Shown: positions 41,699 to 49,304 of the stretch, piece by piece | How positions within the stretch are numbered: position 1 is the first letter of the stretch | Layout: each line of letters opens with the position of its first letter | Assembly: GCA_016284305.1 (NCBI GenBank) | Contig: JAEEON010000047.1 | Coordinates: forward strand, 1-52,746 | Origin: Bacteroidales bacterium | Lineage (GTDB): Bacteria; Bacteroidota; Bacteroidia; Bacteroidales; F082 | DNA: 52,746 nt | Direction of reading: 5' to 3' | Position numbers and translations under genes: made by a program | The notes under the pieces: generated by a model | Database searches by the model: none | Told to the model about the DNA's origin: nothing | The model's input: the letters and a program-made list of their open reading frames with translations, nothing else

Positions 41699-42415
41699 TT
41701 ATTGGTCTTCAAATGATTTCAAGAGGTTGGTTTGATGCAGATGTTTCTTGACGTTTTCAAACTGGTAAGAAACAGTGGTCCAGATTTCCACCTGCTTTTT
41801 TATGCCAAGGATCTTCTTGGTCGTGTAGCGATGGTTTTCGTCGAGATGTTGAAAAACGGTGCCAGAGGTTCCGACATAGAAGGGACGGTTGCATTCATCG
41901 GCAATGGCTTTGGCCTTGTTGATGGCGGTACCCACCCATATCATGCGGTCAGTGTCGTTGTCGGATTGCACCTTGGTACAAAGGATGTTGCCCATGTCGA
42001 TACCGATTGAGAAGTTGACGTGAGCTTGCTCCTCGATGGTGTCATGTAGGGTTTTGCTAAAGAGGTTGGCGGTTTTAAGTGCCGTGTCGATGGCGTATCC
42101 TGAATCGTATTTTTCCTTGGGATAGATGAGTAGGAACCCCTCTGGAGAGATGCAGCTGAAGAGACCGCCTGTCTCTTTGGCGACCTCTTTAAGGGCATGG
42201 TGGTACATCTTATACACTCGGGTAGCGTGTCTTCTACCGGTCTTGAGCATCGTAGGGATGTTTTTGATCTCAAAGTAGAGGACATGGGCTTCCATCACAA
42301 TGCCACTGCATCCATAGCCAAGACGATTCAACTCGTTTAAGTCGGTGCTAAATGAGTAGTTGAACTCCGCCTTCGAAAGCTCTTGTATTTCGGCAAGGAG
42401 AGATTGACTATTCAT
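41699..42415 (-). CDS. Class III nucleotidyl cyclase-like domain protein, divergent
   Basis: 238 residues. The fold of class III cyclases can be followed: EAHVLYFEIKNIPTMLKTG (first metal-site loop), ETGGLFSCISPEGFLLIYP (second), FSIGIDMGNILCTKV and MIWVGTAINKAKAIADEC. But the usual metal Asp residues are Glu in both loops (Y-F-E-I-K and S-P-E-G-F), and the N-x-x-A-R arginine is Lys. It may be inactive, or use other metals or substrates. It has no sensor domain or transmembrane segment. It sits between yebC (11 bases) and rfbD (14 bases) in one transcript. Confidence 0.7.
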   Translation of the reverse strand: MNSQSLLAEIQELSKAEFNYSFSTDLNELNRLGYGCSGIVMEAHVLYFEIKNIPTMLKTGRRHATRVYKMYHHALKEVAKETGGLFSCISPEGFLLIYPKEKYDSGYAIDTALKTANLFSKTLHDTIEEQAHVNFSIGIDMGNILCTKVQSDNDTDRMIWVGTAINKAKAIADECNRPFYVGTSGTVFQHLDENHRYTTKKILGIKKQVEIWTTVSYQFENVKKHLHQTNLLKSFEDQ

Positions 42416-42426
42416 AGTACTGAGTT

Positions 42427-43155
42427 TTATTCCATGTTGGTATAGACGGCTTGAACGTCTTCGTCTTCATCAAGTTTGTCGAGGAATTTCTCAATTTCAA
42501 CCATCTGTTCATCGGTGAAGCTCACTGTGCTGTTGGGGAAACGTTGCAAGTTAGCTTTGATGATGTTGATTTTGCGTTCTTCAAGGGCATCGTGCATGAC
42601 ACCATAGTCGGTCCAAGCGGTATAAACCGTAGTCGTGGAAGTGCCTTCTTCTTCGTCCGTCTCGGTGACGATCTCGTCAAGGCCGTAGTCGATGAGTTCC
42701 AGCTCCAGCTCGTCTTTGTCCATGCCTTCGGGCATTCCAATTTCAAAGACTGCTTTGCGGGTGAACATGAACTCGAGGGAGCCCATGGGGAGGAAGGATC
42801 CTCCGCATTTGTTGAAGTATGACTTCACGTTTGCAACGGTACGGGTGGTGTTGTCGGTGGCGCATTCAACCATACATTGGATGCCGTAGGGGCCTTTTCC
42901 TTCGTAGGTAACTTCGACGAGGTTGGCGGCGTCCTTGTCGGTAGCACGCTTGATGGCGGCATCGATGTTGTCCTTAGGCATGTTTTCCGCCTTGGCGTTC
43001 AAGATGGCTTGACGGAGTTTGGGGTTCATGTCCGGATCCGGTCCGCCTTCCTTGGCAGCAATAGTAATCAGTTTTCCGAGTTTAGGAAACACTCTTGACA
43101 TGTGTCCCCATCTTTTCATCTTGGCCGCTTTGCGGTATTCAAATGCTCTTCCCAT
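42427..43155 (-). CDS. YebC/PmpR family protein
   Basis: 242 residues. Start MGRAFEYRKAAKMKRWGHMS, NPKLRQAILNAKAENMPKDN, EVTYEGKGPYGIQCMVECAT, DNTTRTVANVKSYFNKCGGS and FMFTRKAVFEI match YebC along its whole length. YebC proteins are known both as DNA-binding regulators and, more recently, as ribosome-associated factors that ease translation of proline runs. The role here cannot be decided. It heads a four-gene operon. Confidence 0.93.
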   Translation of the reverse strand: MGRAFEYRKAAKMKRWGHMSRVFPKLGKLITIAAKEGGPDPDMNPKLRQAILNAKAENMPKDNIDAAIKRATDKDAANLVEVTYEGKGPYGIQCMVECATDNTTRTVANVKSYFNKCGGSFLPMGSLEFMFTRKAVFEIGMPEGMDKDELELELIDYGLDEIVTETDEEEGTSTTTVYTAWTDYGVMHDALEERKINIIKANLQRFPNSTVSFTDEQMVEIEKFLDKLDEDEDVQAVYTNME

Positions 43156-43191
43156 AGTTATGTGTTGTTTGCTTGTTTTTTAATGAAGTTG

Positions 43192-43199
43192 CAAAGATA
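43192..43199 (-). promoter_or_regulatory. -7 promoter element of the yebC operon
   Basis: TATCTTTG on the minus strand, 36 bases before the yebC ATG. Confidence 0.6.
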
Positions 43200-43236
43200 C
43201 AAAACAATTTTTTAATTTCGCAAAAAATATTATCAT

Positions 43237-43593
43237 ATGAAGATATTGGTTTTGAGCGAGCATGACGATTGCTGTGGCCCCATGGCTGCGGCTTTTCTTC
43301 GCGACTATTCCGAAAAATGGGAAATCGTCTCTGCAGGCAAGGCCCCAACGGCATGTTGCCCATGGTTGGTAATCACGACCATGCGCGAGTGCCTGATCGA
43401 CTTGAGCGGGTATCAGCCTCGAAGTGTTTCAGACCTTGATCTTTCGGCTTTTGATGCTGTTTATGAATGTTTTGATTCCCCTTGCCCTCAAGATTTGGAT
43501 GCCTGCCGGGTACTGCGCGACCGGATCAAAAACGACGCTTTCCTGTTTTACAAGCAGTCGCTCTCGTCAATCAGGTTGTTGAGCAAGGCATAG
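43237..43593 (+). CDS. LMW phosphatase/arsenate reductase-like protein without the catalytic loop
   Basis: 118 residues. The order KILVLSEHDDCCGPMAAAFL, WEIVSAGKAPTACCPWLV, MRECLIDLSGYQPRSVSDLD and FDAVYECFDSPCPQDLDA follows the low-molecular-weight phosphatase/ArsC fold. The catalytic C-x5-R loop should stand at residues 7-14 but reads S-E-H-D-D-C-C-G, so the nucleophile Cys and the Arg are gone. Extra cysteines occur elsewhere (CC at 12-13 and 40-41). It may be a binding protein or use another Cys. Its 3' end overlaps the convergent LuxR-type gene by 46 bases, and its ATG follows AT-rich DNA. Confidence 0.65.
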   Translation: MKILVLSEHDDCCGPMAAAFLRDYSEKWEIVSAGKAPTACCPWLVITTMRECLIDLSGYQPRSVSDLDLSAFDAVYECFDSPCPQDLDACRVLRDRIKNDAFLFYKQSLSSIRLLSKA

Positions 43594-44141
43594 ATGGTCA
43601 GACCTGCCACTGACTTGATGCCAGTCTTACGGGTGATGTTTTTGCGATGGGTGATGACGGTGTGGATGGAGATGTTCATCAAATCGGCAATTTCCTTGTT
43701 CATCATGCCTTTGGCGACGGCTACCAGCACATCGATTTCGCGTTTGGAGAGCTCAACATCCTCATTGTTCTTCTCTTGTTTTCCAAAATGCTGTTCCAAA
43801 TCATTGATCTTGTTGATGATGGACAACTTTGAATCGTTGATGCCGATGACCCCATGGTAGTTTTTCAAGAGGGATGCGTCGTAATAGGAAGTGACCAAAG
43901 CGATAATGGAGAGCGTTGGATAGTCCTTCATGAGCTGAGAGATCAGGTTTCTATCCGAATAACCAATAAGCGATGGGTTGATAATCAGCATATTGACATC
44001 GCTACCAAGAATCTTCTCGTTGAGGTGCTCGGGACTGTCGAGCCGAGCAACTACCTCGAACCTCGCCAAGCCTTGGATGATCTCGGAGAGTCCGACAGAG
44101 ATGATCTCGGAGGGTTCACAGATGAGTACTCGGTGTGTCAT
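43548..44141 (-). CDS. LuxR-type response regulator with altered receiver
   Basis: 197 residues. Receiver-like N-terminal domain (1-115, HRVLICEPSEIISVGLSEII) and a C-terminal LuxR/NarL HTH (about 130-190; LSKREIDVLVAVAKGMMNKE, IADLMNISIHTVITHRKNIT). Where the phospho-acceptor Asp is expected the sequence reads MLIINPSLIG, with Asn, so phosphorylation is unlikely. The gene overlaps the upstream hemerythrin-domain gene by 4 bases (ATGA), so it is in one operon with it; the pair may sense oxygen or nitric oxide through the other protein. Confidence 0.82.
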   Translation of the reverse strand: MTHRVLICEPSEIISVGLSEIIQGLARFEVVARLDSPEHLNEKILGSDVNMLIINPSLIGYSDRNLISQLMKDYPTLSIIALVTSYYDASLLKNYHGVIGINDSKLSIINKINDLEQHFGKQEKNNEDVELSKREIDVLVAVAKGMMNKEIADLMNISIHTVITHRKNITRKTGIKSVAGLTIYALLNNLIDESDCL

Positions 44142-44836
44142 GGCAAGGTGTTTTCAAGGGTTTCGACAAAGGGGATGAGGAGATGGTCTTCAATGCGGGA
44201 ATGGAGGTTGAGATCCGCGGATAACTCCATGATATCCAGAGAGATCTCGATGCGTTCTGCGGGCAGAATATCACCAGGGAGGTATTTGACGAGGATATTC
44301 ATCATATCGTCAAGCGTGTCCTGGATGTTAGTGTGGTTGTGGCGGAACTCTTCGATGTTGTATGAGGTGGGTTTCTGGCCTTTGTTGAGCATTTCAATAT
44401 AGGGGAAGACAACCTCTTCTTCATAATATTGGATATGTTGAACCACTTCCTGTTTGTATTGCTCGTAGAAGTGGCTGAGCATGGGGCCGTATTTGTATCC
44501 GCTGGCTTCGATGATGCGTTGCAGATGCTCTTCGATATGGGGAAAACGTTCATCCATATAATATCGATGCGAGGCTTTCAGGTAGGAGAGGAGCCCGCGC
44601 ATGTCGATTTTGTCAAGTTCTGTGACACTGGGTTTGTAGTCAGGATCGGAATAGATGTAGCAGATGTTGAGGAAAAGATCGATGCTTACATTGTTGATGC
44701 GGCAAACCTCACCGATGTTTCGGTCGCCAAAGCCTAAGGCGATACCAAAACGGGGGAGGAGTTGGAGCAGGCGGCCGTTGTTGGCGATCAGTTCTGCCAA
44801 TTTGGTTTTTTCGGAGAAGCGTTTGGTTTTGTTCAT
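44138..44836 (-). CDS. Hemerythrin-domain protein, Ric/ScdA-like
   Basis: 232 residues. After an N-terminal part of about 70 residues (LAELIANNGRLLQLLPRFGI, GEVCRINNVSIDLFLN), recalling the ScdA/Ric N-domain, a hemerythrin-like four-helix bundle follows with iron ligands His/Glu in SHRYYMDERFPHIEEHL, HIQYYEEEVVFPYIE, RHNHTNIQDTL and LHSRIEDHLLIPFVE. Relatives bind di-iron and repair nitrosylated or oxidised Fe-S clusters. Genes of this kind are frequently paired with a LuxR-type regulator in Bacteroidales, as here. Promoter at 44856-44863. Confidence 0.82.
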   Translation of the reverse strand: MNKTKRFSEKTKLAELIANNGRLLQLLPRFGIALGFGDRNIGEVCRINNVSIDLFLNICYIYSDPDYKPSVTELDKIDMRGLLSYLKASHRYYMDERFPHIEEHLQRIIEASGYKYGPMLSHFYEQYKQEVVQHIQYYEEEVVFPYIEMLNKGQKPTSYNIEEFRHNHTNIQDTLDDMMNILVKYLPGDILPAERIEISLDIMELSADLNLHSRIEDHLLIPFVETLENTLP

Positions 44837-44855
44837 ATCCTATATGTTGAAAGAG

Positions 44856-44863
44856 CAAAGATA
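44856..44863 (-). promoter_or_regulatory. -7 promoter element of the hemerythrin/LuxR pair
   Basis: TATCTTTG on the minus strand, 19 bases before the ATG at 44836. It lies just past the rpsP terminator. Confidence 0.6.
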
Positions 44864-44874
44864 CGTAAAAAAAC

Positions 44875-44902
44875 AAAAAAAGCCGCGATGTGCGGCTTTT
44901 TT
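44875..44902. terminator. Rho-independent terminator of rpsP
   Basis: AAAAGCCGC/GCGGCTTTT stem with a 5-base loop, A-run on one side and T-run on the other. It ends rpsP on the minus strand, directly ahead of the next gene's promoter. Confidence 0.9.
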
Positions 44903-44925
44903 ATGCGATTTTGAAGATGACCGGA

Positions 44926-45492
44926 TTAGGCTTCGGCGTTTTCAGCAGGAGCTTCTTCATCGGCAGGAGCCTCATCGGCAGGAGCTGCTTCGGCTTGAGC
45001 GGCGGCTTCTTCAGCTTTCTTGGCCTCAAGCTCGGCAAGTCTCTTCTTAGCAAGTTCTTCAGCGCGGGCTTCATTGACTTTCTTCTCGGCTTCCAAACGC
45101 ACTTTCTTCTCGCCTCTAACTTTTTCTTCAAGAGCCTTGGCTTCGTTGGCAACCTTCGCTTCCTTTTCCTTCATCCAATTCTGGAACTTGACCTCAGCTT
45201 GTTCTTCAGTCAAAGCGCCTTTCTTAACACCTTGGAGGAGGTGGTACTTCAGCATGACGCCTTTTTGGGAGAGCAGGGAGCGCACAGTGTCGGTCGGGAC
45301 AGCGCCCACGCTGTACCAATAAAGGGCGCGGTCAAACTTCAGGTTGATCTCCGCAGGGTTCGGCAGCGGGTTGTAGGTACCGATTTTTTCAATGAATCTA
45401 CCGTCACGTGGTGAACGGCTATCAGCAATTACAATATGATAGAAAGGCTGACCCTTCTTACCATGTCTTTGCAATCTGATTTTTGCTGGCAT
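44926..45492 (-). CDS. rpsP: 30S ribosomal protein S16 with long C-terminal extension
   Basis: 188 residues. The first 80-85 residues are ordinary S16: [60 protein letters not shown]. Then come about 100 residues of charged Ala/Glu/Lys-rich sequence ([39 protein letters not shown]). Such tails are usual for Bacteroidetes S16 and are likely helical then disordered. It has its own promoter (45555-45562) and terminator. Confidence 0.96.
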   Translation of the reverse strand: MPAKIRLQRHGKKGQPFYHIVIADSRSPRDGRFIEKIGTYNPLPNPAEINLKFDRALYWYSVGAVPTDTVRSLLSQKGVMLKYHLLQGVKKGALTEEQAEVKFQNWMKEKEAKVANEAKALEEKVRGEKKVRLEAEKKVNEARAEELAKKRLAELEAKKAEEAAAQAEAAPADEAPADEEAPAENAEA

Positions 45493-45554
45493 AATTTAAT
45501 GTTTTAAGTTGATTTATAAATGAATGAACTAAAACCTACCCGAGGTTTCGGCGG

Positions 45555-45611
45555 CAAAAGTACAACTTTTTGTTGGATTGGCAATGCGTTGGGTGAAAAA
45601 TCTTAATTTTG
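45555..45611. promoter_or_regulatory. Divergent promoter elements between rpsP and DMT transporter
   Basis: TACTTTTG on the minus strand (45555-45562) serves rpsP with a leader of about 60 bases; TAATTTTG on the plus strand (45604-45611) serves the transporter and lies 23 bases before its ATG. Confidence 0.6.
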
Positions 45612-45634
45612 CAGCCATTTTTGAAGAGAGTATC

Positions 45635-46522
45635 ATGGGTAAGGACAAATCAATTCGTTGGGGTTATCTAGCAGGCATCATCTCAGGCATCACCTATGGC
45701 ATGAACCCGCTTTTTGGTGTTCCAGTCATCAATAAAGGACTGGATGTCAATTCTTTGTTGTTTTATCGCTATGGCGTGGCCACGTTGCTGATGCTGGGGT
45801 ACATGCTGTTGGCAAAAAAGCAGATCCGCATCACGGGAAAGCAATTGTGGCTGATGGTATTGCTGGGTGTGCTCTTTACAGGTTGCAGCATCACGCTCTT
45901 CGAAGCTTATAAATACATCCCGTCAGGCATTGCCACCAGCATTTTGTATGTGTATCCCATCATGGTTGCTTTGATCATGATGTTCTTCGGGCAGTTCCCC
46001 TCATGGCAGACATGGGTCTCTATCTTCGCGGGTGTGGCAGGTGCCGTGTTGCTTTCCGTGAATGGAAAAGGGGGGTTCATCGATTGGCGCGGTATCGCTC
46101 TTGTGGTCGCCTCAGGTCTGTGCTACACGTTGTTTATCGTCATCGTCAACCTGAGCAAACAAATCAAAACCATGCCCAACCTCACTTTGACTTTCTATTG
46201 TTTCTTGGTGGGATCGTTGATGCTGTTCGCCTTGTCGGGTTTCGGCACTCATCTGAACGCGGTTCCCGATACGGTCAGTTGGCTCAATGTGCTGGGACTC
46301 GCCATCCTGCCGACGGCTATTGCCACCATCACCTTGGCGGCCTCAAGCAAAGCGGTTGGCGCAACCAAGACCTCTGTTTTGGGCATCCTCGAGCCTTTGA
46401 CGGCAATCTTTATCGGTACTTTGGCGTTCAAGGAGGCCTTTACCCTAAACGTGGCCTTTGGCGTGGTCTTGATTCTTTTTGCCATTCTGTTTATGATCCT
46501 GACGGAGAAAAAGAGATCATGA
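45635..46522 (+). CDS. DMT-superfamily (EamA) transporter
   Basis: 295 residues from MGKDKSIRWGYLAG. Ten hydrophobic helices in two EamA halves: SLLFYRYGVATLLMLGYMLL and SILYVYPIMVALIMMFFGQF in the first; LTLTFYCFLVGSLMLFALSG and KTSVLGILEPLTAIFIGTLA with the conserved EP in the second. Probably an exporter or importer of small metabolites. An upstream ATG at 45578 is inside the promoter region and was rejected. It is not similar enough to the 31-kb DMT protein to suggest recent duplication. Its 3' end overlaps the MscS gene by 6 bases. Confidence 0.88.
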   Translation: MGKDKSIRWGYLAGIISGITYGMNPLFGVPVINKGLDVNSLLFYRYGVATLLMLGYMLLAKKQIRITGKQLWLMVLLGVLFTGCSITLFEAYKYIPSGIATSILYVYPIMVALIMMFFGQFPSWQTWVSIFAGVAGAVLLSVNGKGGFIDWRGIALVVASGLCYTLFIVIVNLSKQIKTMPNLTLTFYCFLVGSLMLFALSGFGTHLNAVPDTVSWLNVLGLAILPTAIATITLAASSKAVGATKTSVLGILEPLTAIFIGTLAFKEAFTLNVAFGVVLILFAILFMILTEKKRS

Positions 46523-49255
46523 TTCCTTCACCAAGTGCACATCGCACTGTGGGAACGGAATGCTGATGCCATGCTGGTTCAAGGTGTCGTAGATCACTTC
46601 CTTGGCGCGGTCGATGTACCCATAGCGTTCGGCCACCAACACCCATTGTTTCACTGCAATGGTGACGGCGCTGTCGTCGAAATCTCCGAATGCCACGGTG
46701 ATGCCACGCTTCGGATCCACGATATCGCGTCCCAAGGCATCCTTGGTCATCAGCGATTGCATGGACTCCTTGAGCATTTCGCGGACATGCCTGACTTCAG
46801 TGCCATAAGCCACACCCACTTCGATCTTGACAAGCTCGTAGGCATGGGAGCGCGTCAAGTTGCTGAAGTTCTTGCTGAATAGGGTGGCGTTGAGGAACGA
46901 CATCTCCGCACCTGTTGCCGTCTCGACTTGGGTGCTCTGGTAGTTGATGGAGGTGACCTTGCCCCGGATGCCGTCACATTCGATCCAGTCACCGATCTTG
47001 ATGCGGCCCGACATTAACTGGATGCCATAAATGAAGTTGTTGAGGATGTCCTTTAGGGCGATACCGATACCAGCGGAGAGACCGCCGGCCACAAGGCTGA
47101 GTGATCCCGTTGGAATGTGAAGTGTCAGTACAATGACGATGATATAGATGAACCAAACAACGAGGTTGATGATGCTGTTGCCGAGAGAGAGGTTGACCTC
47201 GTCCTTGTGGATGGTCTCACGTTTTGTCTTCTTCAGGAAGCGGGCGTAGCGGCTTTGCTGCCAGATGGCATGAATGGCATGGTTGGCGTACCGGAAGACG
47301 AAGAAGAGGCTGATCAAGAGGACGATGGAATGGAAGGAGATCCTGAACGTGTTGGCACCGCTTTCGTTGGTGAGTTGTATGAAAGGATGATAGTAGATGC
47401 GGTCGTATAGATCTTGGAAGTCGAATACGTCCATGGCAAGATGGATGCAGAATGGTAGGGAGGTCAGGATCAGTACGGGTAGGACGACATTTTTGACCAG
47501 GTCGTAGAACCAGGTCACGCTGAACAGGTATGATTTCTTGTTTTGGCCTGTCACCTTGGTGATATGGGCAAGATAGTCGCTGATCCTGGGATTCATGCGT
47601 TTTTCCTTGTAGCGCACAATCAAATGCCAGATGGAGATGATGGTGAGGATGGTGGCCAGCTGGAAGTACCACCAAACGAGGATGAGCAAGGAAGCGAAGA
47701 TGAATCCGGCAATGGCAACGATCATCGCGAGGCCTGTCACCGCCAAGGAGATCCACCCAAAGATACGGTCGCTCTTGTCGGCTTGTTTTCCTCGTCTGAG
47801 GCAGATCATGAGCTGCCAGCAGAAAAAGATGATCAAGAAAGGCGGAAATAGGATGTTCATCAAGGAGTTGGGCATGAAGAGCACGCGGCAACCGATGACG
47901 ATGATGGCGGTGAAGATGGTGGGGAGATAGAGTTTGACGCCATTCTTGAGCTGTTCGGGTTTCAGTCGGATGAGCAAGGCACCGATGATGGCCGCCAGCA
48001 GCCAAACGAAGGTGTTGGTAAGGCTGAATGCTTTGGCGTTGAGCATGCCGTTGTTGCCTAGCCTCCAGTTGATCAGGACGGCAATCAAGATGCCGAACAG
48101 CATGGCGACATAGCGCCGCTGCTCTTTGGCAATCACCTTGTTGACGCCTTTGATGTGTTTGAAAACGGGCAGCAGTAAGAGGTAAGCAATCAGCCAGCAG
48201 ACAAAAAATTCGATGAGGATGAAAGCGACGATGAGAATCTGGAAGGAATACTCATATTTCTTCACCGGTGCCACTTCCTCGGCTGTCTCTGTCTCCTGTT
48301 CTTCTTCGAGGTTTTCGGTAATGGTCTGCTCTACCATCGTGGAGTCGCCAAGGACCACCCCTTTCATCAGCGAGTCGATGGATTGGTTGTCTTGGGCTGT
48401 GGCGAGCATCTCTGCGAAATCGGAAGGGGCGTATTTCTCCCTGGTGTCTTCCTTGGCTTGTTTCCAATAACGTCCGAAATGCGCGAGGATGACAGGCCAA
48501 GGCGTCTGTCCCTCGACGAAGATGCGGTTTTGAAGCAGTTTGTAATAGTTGCTCGCATATTCGTATGACTCATTCAAACGCAGGTAGGTGTTGCTGTAAT
48601 GGATGCTGTCGGCTACCACGATGGCCTTGCTTTCGAAATACATCTTTAGCAGTTCGCTGGCGTAAAAGATACAGGAGTCGCGGTCCTGTTGGCCTTGCTC
48701 GTCCAGGAGGAATGGATTGGCGATGGAGTCGGACAGTGTGGCGGCTTCAACGGCCAGTTCCAGTTGCGAAGTGCGGAGCAGGTATTGTTCGTCAAGGGAA
48801 TCGTTTCGATAGAGCAAGCTGTCGGCGATGCCGTAAATGTTGTCCAGTTCGGGAGGAAGCCGTCGCAACGATTCGAGCAGTCGGGCATAGCGGTCGATCT
48901 CTATGTCGAGGTTGCCGACAATGCGATCGTAAGGCATCCGGTCTTTTTCGAAGGTGTTGTATTCATTGGTCACTTTTTCAAGGGCATAGCAGAGGTCGAA
49001 CGTGTATTCCTGCTTTTGGGAATACAGCAGCAGTGACAGCTCGTTGCATTGTTTCATGATGTCCACCATCTCCAAGTGCTGGTTCTCGTAGTTTTCAGCC
49101 AGCCTTTCTTGGGTCTTTGACATCTTTCGATAGTCGCGCCGCAGGCTGTGTCGAAGGTCTTGAAGCGTAGCGCTGAGATGCTCTTCATTCGTTGCTGCAA
49201 ACAAGGGAAGGATCAAGAGCAATGCCAACAATATGGGAAATCGTTTCTTTTTCAT
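46517..49255 (-). CDS. Large mechanosensitive channel, MscS family
   Basis: 912 residues. Signal peptide (MKKKRFPILLALLLILPLFA), an N-terminal periplasmic helical domain of about 320 residues, then about nine to eleven membrane helices. The MscS core is near residues 720-905: SLVAGGLSAGIGIALKDILN is the pore-lining TM3 with its Gly/Ala pattern, followed by NNFIYGIQLMSGRIKIGDWI, the beta domain (GIRGKVTSINYQSTQVETAT) and the alpha/beta tail. It opens on membrane stretch to release solutes under osmotic downshock. Size and layout resemble MscK/YbdG-type large members. Own promoter at 49275-49282. Confidence 0.92.
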   Translation of the reverse strand: MKKKRFPILLALLLILPLFAATNEEHLSATLQDLRHSLRRDYRKMSKTQERLAENYENQHLEMVDIMKQCNELSLLLYSQKQEYTFDLCYALEKVTNEYNTFEKDRMPYDRIVGNLDIEIDRYARLLESLRRLPPELDNIYGIADSLLYRNDSLDEQYLLRTSQLELAVEAATLSDSIANPFLLDEQGQQDRDSCIFYASELLKMYFESKAIVVADSIHYSNTYLRLNESYEYASNYYKLLQNRIFVEGQTPWPVILAHFGRYWKQAKEDTREKYAPSDFAEMLATAQDNQSIDSLMKGVVLGDSTMVEQTITENLEEEQETETAEEVAPVKKYEYSFQILIVAFILIEFFVCWLIAYLLLLPVFKHIKGVNKVIAKEQRRYVAMLFGILIAVLINWRLGNNGMLNAKAFSLTNTFVWLLAAIIGALLIRLKPEQLKNGVKLYLPTIFTAIIVIGCRVLFMPNSLMNILFPPFLIIFFCWQLMICLRRGKQADKSDRIFGWISLAVTGLAMIVAIAGFIFASLLILVWWYFQLATILTIISIWHLIVRYKEKRMNPRISDYLAHITKVTGQNKKSYLFSVTWFYDLVKNVVLPVLILTSLPFCIHLAMDVFDFQDLYDRIYYHPFIQLTNESGANTFRISFHSIVLLISLFFVFRYANHAIHAIWQQSRYARFLKKTKRETIHKDEVNLSLGNSIINLVVWFIYIIVIVLTLHIPTGSLSLVAGGLSAGIGIALKDILNNFIYGIQLMSGRIKIGDWIECDGIRGKVTSINYQSTQVETATGAEMSFLNATLFSKNFSNLTRSHAYELVKIEVGVAYGTEVRHVREMLKESMQSLMTKDALGRDIVDPKRGITVAFGDFDDSAVTIAVKQWVLVAERYGYIDRAKEVIYDTLNQHGISIPFPQCDVHLVKES

Positions 49256-49274
49256 AATGTGTTGTTTTGTGTGG

Positions 49275-49282
49275 CAAATATA
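49275..49282 (-). promoter_or_regulatory. -7 promoter element of the MscS gene
   Basis: TATATTTG on the minus strand, 19 bases before the ATG at 49255. Confidence 0.6.
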
Positions 49283-49304
49283 AGAAAAACCCTAGTATCT
49301 TTCG

